Part shown: positions 47,919 to 58,832 of the stretch, piece after piece | Numbering within the stretch: position 1 is the stretch's first letter | Layout of the letters: the number at the start of each line of letters is the position of its first letter | From: Curvibacter microcysteis | GTDB lineage: Bacteria > Pseudomonadota > Gammaproteobacteria > Burkholderiales > Burkholderiaceae_C | Direction of reading: 5' to 3' | Length of the DNA stretch: 64,000 nt | NCBI RefSeq assembly: GCF_028649455.1 | Contig: NZ_JAQSIO010000009.1 | Coordinates: forward strand, 113,010 to 177,009 | Made by a program: the position numbers and the translations under genes | Notes under the pieces: model-generated | The model's database searches: none | The model's input: only the letters and a program-made list of their open reading frames with translations | Told to the model about the DNA's origin: nothing

Positions 47919-48451
47919 GCTTGGAACTCCGTGGCGTGCATCCAGGCCGCATGCTGGGGCGCGCGCTTGGTGCGGCTCCACTCTTCCAGCATGTCCCATT
48001 TGACCGCCGCAGCCTTGCCCAGCAGCTCGGGCGTGCTGGTGTCGGCAGCCAGTTCCAGGCGGTGGCCGTTGGGGTCGAAGAAGTAAATCGACTTGAACAA
48101 GGTATGGTCGGTCACGCCCACCACCTCGATGCCGTCGGCCTGCAAGCGGGCCTTGACGCGCTCCAACGTGGCGACGGAGTCGACCTGGAAGGCGATGTGT
48201 TGCACCCAGTCAGGGGTGTTCTCATCGCGACCCATGGGGGCTTGCTGTGGCAGTTCAAAGAAGGCCAGCACATTGCCGCCACCGGCGTCCAGGAAGATGT
48301 GCATGTAGGGGTCGGGTGCCTTGGTGGAGGGCACTTGGTTCTCGGCAAAGGCGAGCTGGAAGTCCATTTCCAGGTACTTGGTGTACCACTCGACGGTTTG
48401 CTTCGCGTCCTTGCAGCGGTAGGCCACGTGGTGGATTTTCTCGATCAGCAT
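47915..48451 (-). CDS. VOC-family metalloprotein (glyoxalase/extradiol-dioxygenase type)
   Basis: 178 residues. Two beta-alpha-beta modules with a plausible metal triad: His8 (IHHVAYRC), His85 (VQHIAFQVDS) and Glu133 (HRLELAAD). That arrangement is shared by extradiol dioxygenases, glyoxalase I and isomerases, so activity cannot be fixed. It is much shorter than 4-hydroxyphenylpyruvate dioxygenase. It lies between the P450 (37-base gap) and fahA (4-base overlap), so a ring-cleaving or isomerising step between them is an attractive inference. Confidence 0.8.
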   Translation of the reverse strand: MLIEKIHHVAYRCKDAKQTVEWYTKYLEMDFQLAFAENQVPSTKAPDPYMHIFLDAGGGNVLAFFELPQQAPMGRDENTPDWVQHIAFQVDSVATLERVKARLQADGIEVVGVTDHTLFKSIYFFDPNGHRLELAADTSTPELLGKAAAVKWDMLEEWSRTKRAPQHAAWMHATEFQA

Positions 48452-48488
48452 CTCAGGCTCCTTGGTTCATGGGGCAATGGTGAAGGTG

Positions 48489-50834
48489 TCAAAGGGCGAG
48501 CACGATGCGCTCGCCCAAGGCCCGCGAGCAGCAGGCCATCATGCGTTGGTTGGATTGGCGCTCCCCCTTGGTCAGCACCTTGTCGCGGTGGTCGATGTCG
48601 CCGCTGAGCACGCTGACTTCGCAGGTGCCGCAAAGGCCCTCACCGCAATCACAGGGGATGTCGACGCCTGCGGCCTGCAAGGCCTGCAGGAGGGTCTGGT
48701 GGCGTGGTACTTCGACGCGCAGGCCAGAGTCTTGGAGTTCGACGACGAAGGCGTGTTCCTTCTCGGGGTCCAGTGCGGCGTGTTCGGCACTGAAGTGCTC
48801 AAAGCGCAGTGTGCCTTCGGGCCAGGCCTCGGCCAGGGACTCCAGCTCGGCAATCAGCCGGTCGGGACCGCAGGCATAGACCCGGCAGTCCGCGCCGACG
48901 CTGGCCAGCAGAACGGGCAGGTCCATGCGCTGTCCCTGGTCCTTCAGGTGCAGGCGCAAGTGCGGGCCGTGCGCACCTTCGGCGCGGGCCAGCAAAGCCA
49001 TGTGCTGGCGCGAGCGGCCGGCGTAATGCAGTTCGTAGCGGTGGCCCAGGGCGCGCAGCCGATCGGCCATGGCCAGGATGGGCGTGATGCCAATGCCCGC
49101 CGCGATCAGGATGTGGTGGCGCGCGCTTTCATCGAGGCGAAACAGGTTCTTGGGGCCGGCCATTTGCAGGGTATCGCCCACCTGCAGGGTGTCGCAAAAA
49201 TGGCGCGAGCCGCCCCGGCCCTCGCTCTCACGCTGCACCACCACCTCGTAGCAGCCGCTTGAGGTGGGCGAGCCACACAGCGAGTACTTGCGGCGAAAGC
49301 CGCCCGCGATCAGGTCCACATGGGCGCCAGCGGTCCAGGCCGGTAAGCGGCTGTTCCCCACCGGAGCCAGTACAAAGCGGAACAGGTTCTCGCCCTCGGT
49401 CTGCTTGTCGCACACACACACAGTCCGGGTCAGTCCATCCTTCGGGGGCGGGCCGACCTGGAACTCGGCCAGCGTGACCAACTGCACCGGGACTTGGCGC
49501 TCGGGGTTGAGGGTGGGGTCCCACTCGACCCACAGCGCCGAGGGGCCGCGGAAGGAGGTGTTGGACAAGAAATCAAAGCTTTGTGGCTGCACCAGGCGCA
49601 GGTGGGGCAGGCGGCGCACAAACTCTTCCAGAAACACCCGCATCTGCATGCGGCCAATGTTTTTGCCCATGCACTGGTGGGCGCCATAGCCAAAGGTCAG
49701 GTGCTCGACCGCGTTCTCGCGGTACAGGTCCACCCGGTCTGGGTCCTCAAAGTGGCTGGGGTCGAAATTGGCCGAGGCTTGGACCAACAGCAGCTTGCCG
49801 CCTTGCGGGATGGTGACGCCGCCCACCTGCGTGGCGCGGGTGGCCTGGCGGCGCCAGGCAATGATGGAGCCGGCCACCCGCAGGCATTCCTCGACCGCAT
49901 TGGGGATCAGCGCGGGTTGGGCACACAGGGCTTCCCAGCTGTCGCGCTGGGTCAGCAAGGTCATGAAGGCATTGGCGGTCGCGTTGGACGTGGTTTCGTG
50001 CGCCGCCGCCAGGATGGCCATCATCATGGAGCGCAGGTAAGACAGGGTCACCACCTCGGGGTGCAGCCGGTGTTGGCGAATGCTCTCGTACATCCAGCCT
50101 TCGCCATCGGGCTGGGCCAGCATGCCGTCCAGAATGGACTGGGCCGTTTGCCAGAAGCGTCCCACGTTGTGGGCGATGGTGAGCTGTTCCTCGGGGGTGG
50201 GCCGGCCCCAGGTGTTCAGGGTGTGGGCCACGGCAAACTGGCGCAGCTGCTCGGCGCCTTCGTCGGGCACACCCAGAAAATGCAGCGCGATGGTGAGCGG
50301 AATTTCGTAGAACATCTCCGCCACCAGGTCAGCCCGGCCCTGGTCGATGAAGCGGTCCATGTACTGGCGCGCGAGTTGGCGGATGGCTGGCTCATAGCTC
50401 ATCAGGCGCTCGGGCAGGAAGGCGTCCATCAGCAGGCGGCGCCGCGCCATGTGATCGGGCTCGTCTTCGTTGACCATGGTGCGGTTCATGGCGAAGCCGT
50501 AGCGCTTCAGGATGGCCAGCACCTCGTCCGACGCCGGCGTGATTTTCTCCAGGGCAATGCAGGGCGAGAACAACAGGTTGTCGCGGAACACGGCCTTCAC
50601 ATCTTCATAGCGCGTGACCACCCAGTAGCCCAGCTCGGGGCTGTAAAACACCGGTTCCTCGTCACGCGCCCAGCGCAGGCTTGCCGCCGGGTTCTGCTGG
50701 TAGTCGGGCTGGAAGGGGTCGAAGGCCGCCGCCCGAGCGCTCACCGGGCAGCCGGTGGGGCTCAAGGCGGGGCTCAGGGCCGTGTGGTCGACCGGGCAGC
50801 GGCCTGTCGCGGTGACGGCGCTTTTCTGGGGCAT
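48489..50834 (-). CDS. Self-sufficient cytochrome P450 (CYP116B type) fused to FMN/2Fe-2S reductase
   Basis: 781 residues from ATG 50834, with AAGGAG upstream. Residues about 35-440 form the P450: AAHETTSN on the I-helix, the ExxR pair at Glu316/Arg319, and the heme loop FGYGAHQCMG with Cys388. Residues about 460-665 are a phthalate-dioxygenase-reductase-type FMN/NAD(P)H domain (RKYSLCGSPTSS, AAGIGITPILAMA). The C-terminus is a plant-type 2Fe-2S domain with CGEGLCGTC (Cys730/735/738) and a fourth Cys near 768. Such fusions need only NAD(P)H and oxygen to hydroxylate or O-demethylate small aromatic or related substrates. It heads an operon with the VOC and FAH genes. Confidence 0.93.
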   Translation of the reverse strand: MPQKSAVTATGRCPVDHTALSPALSPTGCPVSARAAAFDPFQPDYQQNPAASLRWARDEEPVFYSPELGYWVVTRYEDVKAVFRDNLLFSPCIALEKITPASDEVLAILKRYGFAMNRTMVNEDEPDHMARRRLLMDAFLPERLMSYEPAIRQLARQYMDRFIDQGRADLVAEMFYEIPLTIALHFLGVPDEGAEQLRQFAVAHTLNTWGRPTPEEQLTIAHNVGRFWQTAQSILDGMLAQPDGEGWMYESIRQHRLHPEVVTLSYLRSMMMAILAAAHETTSNATANAFMTLLTQRDSWEALCAQPALIPNAVEECLRVAGSIIAWRRQATRATQVGGVTIPQGGKLLLVQASANFDPSHFEDPDRVDLYRENAVEHLTFGYGAHQCMGKNIGRMQMRVFLEEFVRRLPHLRLVQPQSFDFLSNTSFRGPSALWVEWDPTLNPERQVPVQLVTLAEFQVGPPPKDGLTRTVCVCDKQTEGENLFRFVLAPVGNSRLPAWTAGAHVDLIAGGFRRKYSLCGSPTSSGCYEVVVQRESEGRGGSRHFCDTLQVGDTLQMAGPKNLFRLDESARHHILIAAGIGITPILAMADRLRALGHRYELHYAGRSRQHMALLARAEGAHGPHLRLHLKDQGQRMDLPVLLASVGADCRVYACGPDRLIAELESLAEAWPEGTLRFEHFSAEHAALDPEKEHAFVVELQDSGLRVEVPRHQTLLQALQAAGVDIPCDCGEGLCGTCEVSVLSGDIDHRDKVLTKGERQSNQRMMACCSRALGERIVLAL

Positions 50835-50846
50835 GGCGATCTCCTT

Positions 50847-50867
50847 TTGCGTAAATGTATTACGCAA
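50847..50867. promoter_or_regulatory. Perfect inverted repeat at the P450 operon start
   Basis: TTGCGTAA-N5-TTACGCAA lies 13-33 bases upstream of the P450 start, overlapping its ribosome-binding region, and directly downstream of the IclR gene. A symmetric 8-bp arm on each side fits an operator for a dimeric regulator, most simply the adjacent IclR protein. Confidence 0.65.
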
Positions 50868-50887
50868 AAAGAAATCTCAAATACGTA

Positions 50888-51706
50888 CTATTCCCTAGTG
50901 TTGGCGCCTGGGTAGCCCATCGCGCGGCTGATGACCCGGGCTTCGTGCAGCAGGGCTGGGCAGATTGCGCCGTCCGGGTGCAGGTCGAAGCCACCGGTGG
51001 CGCCCAGCGTGGCCAGGGTCGCGCAGACCTTGCCCGTCGCATCAAAAATCGGCGCGGCCAAGGCGCTGATGCCGCGCAGCATGGCGTCTTGCACCACGGC
51101 ATGGCCGCTGGCGCGCACTTGCTGGCGCAGCTGTTCAATGGGGCGCGGGCCGCTCAGTTGGGCGCGCCGGTCCGCTGTGGCTTGGGCGAACTCCTGCTCG
51201 GCCAGCGCCAGCACCTGGCGATCATCGGAAAAGCCCAGGAACACCCGGCCCGCGGCCGACCACAGCGTGGGCATCACCGAGCCGGCACGCATGTTCACCG
51301 TCACTGGCAAGGTGGGTTCTTCGATGCGCAGCACCGTGGGCCCTTTGTTGCCCATCACGGCCAAAAAGGCGGTCACCTCCAGCGATTCGCGCAAGCGCAC
51401 CAAAGAGGCCTCGCCCAAGCGGATCGGGTCGCACTGGCGCAGCGCGGCCAAGCCGATGGAGATGGCCTCCTGGGCCAGGTAGTAGTGCTGGTTGGCCGGT
51501 GACTGGTCGACAAAGCCTTGCTGGCACAGGCTGGCCAGGTAGCGGTGGACCTTGGCCGGGCTTTCATCCACCTCGGCCGCGGTGGCGGTCAGGCTGGCCG
51601 CGCCCCCCAGGCGGGCCAGCGCCTTCAGGATGCTCAGCCCCATTTCGGCGGACTGAACCCGTTGGCGGCGGTCGGCGGGGCGTGTGGAAGAAGTGGGTTC
51701 ACTCAT
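50888..51706 (-). CDS. IclR-family transcriptional regulator
   Basis: 272 residues: a winged helix-turn-helix (about 15-75; TAAEVDESPAKVHRYLASLCQQGFV) and an IclR effector domain (about 90-265) with MPTLWSAAGRVFLGFSDD and ISALAAPIFDATGKVCATLATLG. IclR regulators often control aromatic-compound pathways (HmgR, PcaR type). It lies between the Bug gene and the P450 operon, and candidate operators flank it on both sides, so it probably governs both. Confidence 0.88.
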   Translation of the reverse strand: MSEPTSSTRPADRRQRVQSAEMGLSILKALARLGGAASLTATAAEVDESPAKVHRYLASLCQQGFVDQSPANQHYYLAQEAISIGLAALRQCDPIRLGEASLVRLRESLEVTAFLAVMGNKGPTVLRIEEPTLPVTVNMRAGSVMPTLWSAAGRVFLGFSDDRQVLALAEQEFAQATADRRAQLSGPRPIEQLRQQVRASGHAVVQDAMLRGISALAAPIFDATGKVCATLATLGATGGFDLHPDGAICPALLHEARVISRAMGYPGANTRE

Positions 51707-51757
51707 GGGCGGTGGTTGGTGGGGCTGTTTCTAAGGGAAAACGTGAATCCTTGTTTT

Positions 51758-51770
51758 TACGCATAGCGTA
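51758..51770. promoter_or_regulatory. TTACGC-type inverted repeat between IclR and Bug genes
   Basis: TACGC-ATA-GCGTA lies in the 107-bp divergent intergenic region. It uses the same TACGC half-site as the repeat at 50847 but with the arms in the reverse order and a shorter spacer, so the same IclR regulator may contact both. Confidence 0.45.
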
Positions 51771-51813
51771 TTAACATCACGCCAATATACCGAATTGGAG
51801 CGAAGGTGAGAAC

Positions 51814-52794
51814 ATGCTGAAAACACGACGTGGGCTGCTGGCGGCTCTGGCACTGCCTGTCTTATGCCTGGGGGGCTTGCCCGCCCATGCACAAAGCTAC
51901 CCAGCCAAGCCCATCCGCTGGCTGGTGCCTTATCCGGCAGGTGGGGGCTCGGATTTTCTGGCCCGCACCGTCGGCCAGCCATTGTCGGCCCAGATCAGCC
52001 AGCCGGTGTTGGTGGACAACAAGCCCGGGGGCAACACCGCCATCGCCGCCACAGAGCTCGCCCGCTCGGCCGCTGACGGCTACACCATCTTGTCGGCCGA
52101 CAACGGCACCATGGTGTTCAATTCGGCGCTCTATTCCAAACTGTCGTACAGCCCCAGCAAAGACCTGCTGCCGGTCACTTTGATGGGCAAGTTCCCCATG
52201 ATTCTGGTGGCCAGCCCCGCGTCGGACATCAAGGACGCCAAGGACCTGATTGCCCAGGCCAAGGCCAAACCCGGCAGCATCAACTTTGCATCGGCCGGCG
52301 CCGGTAGTCCGCACCACCTGGCGATGGAGTTGCTCAAGGTCGATGCGGGCATCTTCATGACGCACATCCCTTACCGTGGTGCTGCTCCAGCGCTGACCGA
52401 TCTGGCCGGTGGTCAGATCCCCGTCATGATGGTGGACTTGGCTGCCGGTGGCGCTTTCATCAAGGCTGGCAAGGTGCGGCCTTTGGCCGTGGCCAGCGCC
52501 AAGCGCCTGCCCCAGCTGCCTGAAGTGCCGACCTTTGCCGAGCTGGGCTACAAGAACGTTGAGGCCTCGGCCCAGGTGGGCATCGTTGCCCCCGCCGGCA
52601 CGCCGGCGGAGGTGGTGGCCGCTTTGCAAAAGCAGGTCGCTGCGGCCATCAACCAGCCGGCTGTGAAGCAAAAGCTGATCGACTTTGGCATCGAGCCCGT
52701 GGCCAGCACCCCTCAGCAGTACGCCGATTTGATCCGCACCGAGACGGTGCGCTGGCACAAGATCATCAAGGACCAACGCATCTCGCTGGACTGA
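51814..52794 (+). CDS. Bug-type tripartite tricarboxylate transporter receptor
   Basis: 326 residues with a signal peptide (RRGLLAALALPVLCLGGLPAHAQ). YPAKPIRWLVPYPAGGGSDFLARTVGQ and VLVDNKPGGNTAIAATELA identify the Bug/TctC family of periplasmic carboxylate-binding proteins. Membrane subunits are not adjacent. It is divergent from the IclR gene and, with the P450-VOC-FAH operon beyond that, suggests uptake of the compound that the operon degrades. Ligand unknown. Confidence 0.9.
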   Translation: MLKTRRGLLAALALPVLCLGGLPAHAQSYPAKPIRWLVPYPAGGGSDFLARTVGQPLSAQISQPVLVDNKPGGNTAIAATELARSAADGYTILSADNGTMVFNSALYSKLSYSPSKDLLPVTLMGKFPMILVASPASDIKDAKDLIAQAKAKPGSINFASAGAGSPHHLAMELLKVDAGIFMTHIPYRGAAPALTDLAGGQIPVMMVDLAAGGAFIKAGKVRPLAVASAKRLPQLPEVPTFAELGYKNVEASAQVGIVAPAGTPAEVVAALQKQVAAAINQPAVKQKLIDFGIEPVASTPQQYADLIRTETVRWHKIIKDQRISLD

Positions 52795-52801
52795 AGTCGC
52801 C

Positions 52802-52830
52802 AAAAAAAAGCCCAGTCAGAGACTGGGCTT
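52802..52830 (-). terminator. Terminator downstream of the phasin gene
   Basis: AAGCCCAGTC-AGA-GACTGGGCTT (52808-52830) with eight T on the minus strand (complement of 52802-52809). It is 120 bases past the phasin stop and could end its transcript; on the plus strand it follows the Bug gene without a T-run. Confidence 0.65.
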
Positions 52831-52949
52831 GAAAGGATCCCTGAGCCAGAGGCGTCGAAAGGATCCAGGAGACAACTGCGGGGTGATTCAAGCCTCTAGA
52901 GGCGGGTCCACCCACCCGGCGCGCAAGGCTGCCGGGTGTTGAAAAAGGC

Positions 52950-53504
52950 TCAGCGCTTCTTGGCGGCGCTGGTGGTGGTCTTGGCCGCGTTCACAGCGCT
53001 GGCAGCCACGGCGTTGAAGTTGGCTTCGGCCACATCGGTGGCTTGCTTGACAGCCTTTTGCACCGATTCGAATGCGTTGTTGGCAGCGGTCACGGCGCTC
53101 TTGATGGCGGCGACGGCGGTTTCAGAACCGGCGGGTGCGTTCTTGGCAGCGCTGTCCACCAGGGTGGCCACGGTCTTTTGCACTTCAGCGGTCTTGCCTT
53201 CCACGGCCTTGCCGAATTCAGCGCCGGTGCCCGAAGCGATGTCATACAGGTGACGGCTGTAAGCGGCAGTCTTTTCGGCCAGGGGCTGGAACAGGCCAGC
53301 TTGCAGGGCCAGCAGCTCTTGGGCGTCCTTGACGCTCAGCACGGCTTGGGTGTGGCTGGCAGCTTCTTGCAGGGCGGCGCGCGAAGCGGTCACGTTCAGT
53401 TCAACCAGCTTTTCCAGGCCTTCGAAAGCCTTGGTGGTCAGACCAAACAGGGTTTCAACGTTGGCTTTGTGGGCGGCCAGGACTTGTTCGGGGGTCAGCG
53501 ACAT
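52950..53504 (-). CDS. phaP: Phasin family protein
   Basis: 184 residues, helical, starting [44 protein letters not shown] phasin pattern and ending in an Ala/Lys-rich tail. Phasins coat polyhydroxyalkanoate granules and control their size and number. The PHA synthase gene is not in the window. Two PhaR-like sites upstream fit regulation by granule status. Confidence 0.9.
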   Translation of the reverse strand: MSLTPEQVLAAHKANVETLFGLTTKAFEGLEKLVELNVTASRAALQEAASHTQAVLSVKDAQELLALQAGLFQPLAEKTAAYSRHLYDIASGTGAEFGKAVEGKTAEVQKTVATLVDSAAKNAPAGSETAVAAIKSAVTAANNAFESVQKAVKQATDVAEANFNAVAASAVNAAKTTTSAAKKR

Positions 53505-53566
53505 GAGGAACTCCTAAAAATAAAAAGGTGAACTGACAAGGTCTCTGCTCTGAACCGATCAAGTCA

Positions 53567-53641
53567 TGTTGCAGTGCAGCATGGGTTGAAGTATGCGACG
53601 GCGCTTGGCGCTTGGCAAGCGTTTTTTGCTGCACTGCAACA
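53567..53641. promoter_or_regulatory. Pair of PhaR-like sites between phasin and HDAC-like genes
   Basis: TGTTGCAGTGCAGCA (53567-53581) and its exact reverse complement TGCTGCACTGCAACA (53627-53641) are 60 bases apart. Each is itself near-symmetric (TGCA-G-TGCA). TGCA-rich near-palindromes of this kind are known for the PHA regulator PhaR upstream of phasins; the identity is inferred from family knowledge. Confidence 0.6.
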
Positions 53642-53688
53642 AAATTCTTGCGTGCGCGTGGAAAACCTTGATCCGCGACAATTTGCCA

Positions 53689-54630
53689 ATGCAGGCTTTT
53701 TACGCAGATCACTTTGTCTTGCCCTTGCCCGAGGGCCACCGATTTCCCATGCAGAAGTACCGCCTGCTGCGCGACCGCTTGGTGGCTGAGTTGCCCCAGG
53801 TGCGCATGCTGGAGGCGCCGCGCGCCACCGATGGTGAGTTGGCCTTGGCCCATGCGCCGGCCTATGTGGCAGCGGTCCAGGACGGCAGCTTGGATGCCGC
53901 ACAACAGCGTGAGATTGGCTTTCCCTGGAGCCCCGCCATGGCCGAGCGCTCGCGCCGCTCTGTCGGGGCCACCGTGGCTGCGTGCCGTGCGGCCTGGCAA
54001 GAAGGCATCGCTGCCAACCTGGCTGGCGGCACCCACCATGCCAGTGCGGACCGTGGCGGTGGCTTTTGTGTCTTCAATGACCTGGCCGTGGCCGCGCGGC
54101 TGATGCAGGCCGAGCACTTTCGCCGGCACCGCCGCGCCCTGAAGGTCCTGATCGTGGACCTGGATGTGCACCAGGGCAATGGCACGGCCAGCATCTTTGC
54201 GCGCGATGACTCGGTGTTCACCTTGTCCCTGCATGGCGAGAAGAACTTTCCGTTTCGCAAAGTGGCGGGTGATTTGGATGTGGACTTGCCCGATGGCTGC
54301 ACGGACGAGGCCTATTTGCACGCCCTGGAGTTGGCCTTGGAGGCGGTTGAGCAGCGCTTTGAACCGGGCTTGGTCTTGTACCTGGCCGGGGCGGACCCGC
54401 ACGAGGGAGACCGCCTGGGGCGCCTCAAACTCAGCTACGACGGCCTGGAGGCGCGCGACCGCCGCGTGCTGGACTGGGCCTGGCGCCGAGCGCTGCCGCT
54501 GGCTTTTGCCATGGGCGGCGGCTACGGGCATGACCTGGCCAGCACGGTGCAGGTGCAGTTCAACACCTACCGCGTGGCTGCGGATTACCACGCGCGCTGG
54601 CGGGCCAGACCGGCGCCCCGGGCGGCTTGA
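53689..54630 (+). CDS. Histone-deacetylase-family hydrolase (AcuC-like)
   Basis: 313 residues from ATG 53689. Zinc-deacetylase motifs are intact: GGTHHASADRGGGFCVFND (catalytic His pair 116-117), VDLDVHQGNG (Asp159, His161), a second metal Asp in AGADPHEGD, and the tyrosine in MGGGYGHD. Bacterial members deacetylate acetyl-CoA synthetase (AcuC), acetylpolyamines, or other N-acetyl groups; which applies is undetermined. It is divergent from the phasin gene and shares the PhaR-like region. Confidence 0.85.
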   Translation: MQAFYADHFVLPLPEGHRFPMQKYRLLRDRLVAELPQVRMLEAPRATDGELALAHAPAYVAAVQDGSLDAAQQREIGFPWSPAMAERSRRSVGATVAACRAAWQEGIAANLAGGTHHASADRGGGFCVFNDLAVAARLMQAEHFRRHRRALKVLIVDLDVHQGNGTASIFARDDSVFTLSLHGEKNFPFRKVAGDLDVDLPDGCTDEAYLHALELALEAVEQRFEPGLVLYLAGADPHEGDRLGRLKLSYDGLEARDRRVLDWAWRRALPLAFAMGGGYGHDLASTVQVQFNTYRVAADYHARWRARPAPRAA

Positions 54631-54650
54631 GGGCACGGTCCCACCCGACG

Positions 54651-54685
54651 AAAAAAAGCGCGACCTCCTGGCTTGGAGATCGCGC
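54651..54685 (-). terminator. Terminator of katG
   Basis: GCGCGA ... TCGCGC stem with CTCC/GGAG extension (54658-54685), followed on the minus strand by seven T (complement of 54651-54657), 49 bases after the katG stop. Confidence 0.8.
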
Positions 54686-54733
54686 CTGGCCCGCAGCCGG
54701 GGCCGCGGGCGGGTGAGGGGCCTCAGCCCGGCA

Positions 54734-57586
<2,853 letters not shown>

Positions 57587-58756
57587 TCAGAAGTAGCTCA
57601 GCCACGGCGCAGTGCTGGTCTGCTTCATCCTCGCCAAACGTTGGCACAAGGGAATGAGGGCCAGCAGAACCACGCCGGCGGTCAACCAAATCAGCCCTGT
57701 TCCGTCGAAGCCGTAGCGCTCACCTTGGTTGGGACCGAAGACCAGTTTCAGCACCAGGTAGAGCAGGTGCAGCAGATAGAGGTGAGCGAGGTAGAAGAAC
57801 ATCGGGACCGCGCCAATCTGGCCCAGCACCCGGCCCAGTGGCTGACCGTCGCGCAGGCGTGCCAGTCCGACCAAGGCCAGCAGTCCCAGGCCGACTGTCA
57901 GCAGGATGAAGTGCAAAGAGGGGGGGTATTTGGTCACGTTCAAGAATGCCATGAAGGTGTGGATCTCGGTGGGCCCGGCCACCCAGGGCTGATCGCCGTA
58001 GAGGTGAAGCCCGCGCAGCACGGCAAAGCCCAGCAGCGCGCCCAAGCCCAGGGCCAGCAGGCGGCGCTGTCGCTGGGCCGGTTCCACTGAGGGGGCGTAC
58101 CAGGGGCCTAGCAGGTAGCCAGCCAGGATCAAGCCAATCCAGGGCAGCACCGGGTAGGACGTCCGCACGGTGAGGCCGTCCCCCAGGCGGATCAGGCTGC
58201 GGTCATGAAGGATGCCCCAAGGCACAAAGCCCCATTGGTCCGGTGTGAAATGCACACCATCCAGCAGGTTGTGGCCACACAGGATGCCGGCTGCCAGGGT
58301 GATCTGCCAGACCCTGGGCAGCCAAAGCAGCGCGGCCAGCGCGAGCATCGACAGGCCGATGGCCCAGATGACTTGCAGGTACAGGCGGCTGGGGCGCAGT
58401 TCAAAGGACCAGGCGAAGCTGACCACCGTCAGTTCCAGCACGATCAGGATCAGGCCGCGTTGTGCCAGGTAGCGGGTGGTGTCGTTGCGGCTGCGGCCCA
58501 GTTTTTGGCCGTACAGCCATGCGCTGAGGCCCGTCAGCAGCACGAAGATGGGGGCGCAGACATGGCTGCTCAGACGCGTGAAGAACAGAGCCACCGATGT
58601 GCCATCCAGGGACATGGGGTCACTGACCTGGTGCTGCAGGAAAAAGAACTCGCGCACATGGTCCACCAGCATCAGCGCCATCACGGCGCCACGCAGGCGA
58701 TCAATGCTGCCGAGACGAACTCGGGTCAAGACAGGGGTCATGTTGGAGGATGGCAT
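57587..58756 (-). CDS. DUF1624-like multi-spanning membrane protein
   Basis: 389 residues, about ten hydrophobic segments. The opening RLGSIDRLRGAVMALMLVDHVREFFFLQ, with the RGxxMxxMLxDHxREF pattern, is the hallmark of DUF1624, a family related to heparan-alpha-glucosaminide N-acetyltransferase and YeiB-type membrane acyltransferases. An acyltransferase role is inferred; the substrate is unknown. It follows the TonB-dependent receptor gene on the same strand, 76 bases later, separated by a perfect hairpin. Confidence 0.8.
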   Translation of the reverse strand: MPSSNMTPVLTRVRLGSIDRLRGAVMALMLVDHVREFFFLQHQVSDPMSLDGTSVALFFTRLSSHVCAPIFVLLTGLSAWLYGQKLGRSRNDTTRYLAQRGLILIVLELTVVSFAWSFELRPSRLYLQVIWAIGLSMLALAALLWLPRVWQITLAAGILCGHNLLDGVHFTPDQWGFVPWGILHDRSLIRLGDGLTVRTSYPVLPWIGLILAGYLLGPWYAPSVEPAQRQRRLLALGLGALLGFAVLRGLHLYGDQPWVAGPTEIHTFMAFLNVTKYPPSLHFILLTVGLGLLALVGLARLRDGQPLGRVLGQIGAVPMFFYLAHLYLLHLLYLVLKLVFGPNQGERYGFDGTGLIWLTAGVVLLALIPLCQRLARMKQTSTAPWLSYF

Positions 58757-58796
58757 GTGTTGGGAGGGGTTGGCCGAGCAGGCAGGGGATGCAGTG

Positions 58797-58820
58797 GCCC
58801 CGCCCAGAAGGGGGCGGGGC
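58797..58820 (-). other. Strong GC hairpin between TonB receptor and DUF1624 genes
   Basis: GCCCCGCCC-N6-GGGCGGGGC is a perfect 9-bp stem with no T-run in either direction. It may pause or protect the transcript, reducing downstream DUF1624 expression, rather than act as a full terminator. Confidence 0.55.
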
Positions 58821-58832
58821 TGCTGCGGGTCT

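Noticed and set aside
52831..52866. Two GAAAGGATCC copies 26 bases apart
   Set aside because: Short direct repeat with no gene, motif or structure associated; could be chance.
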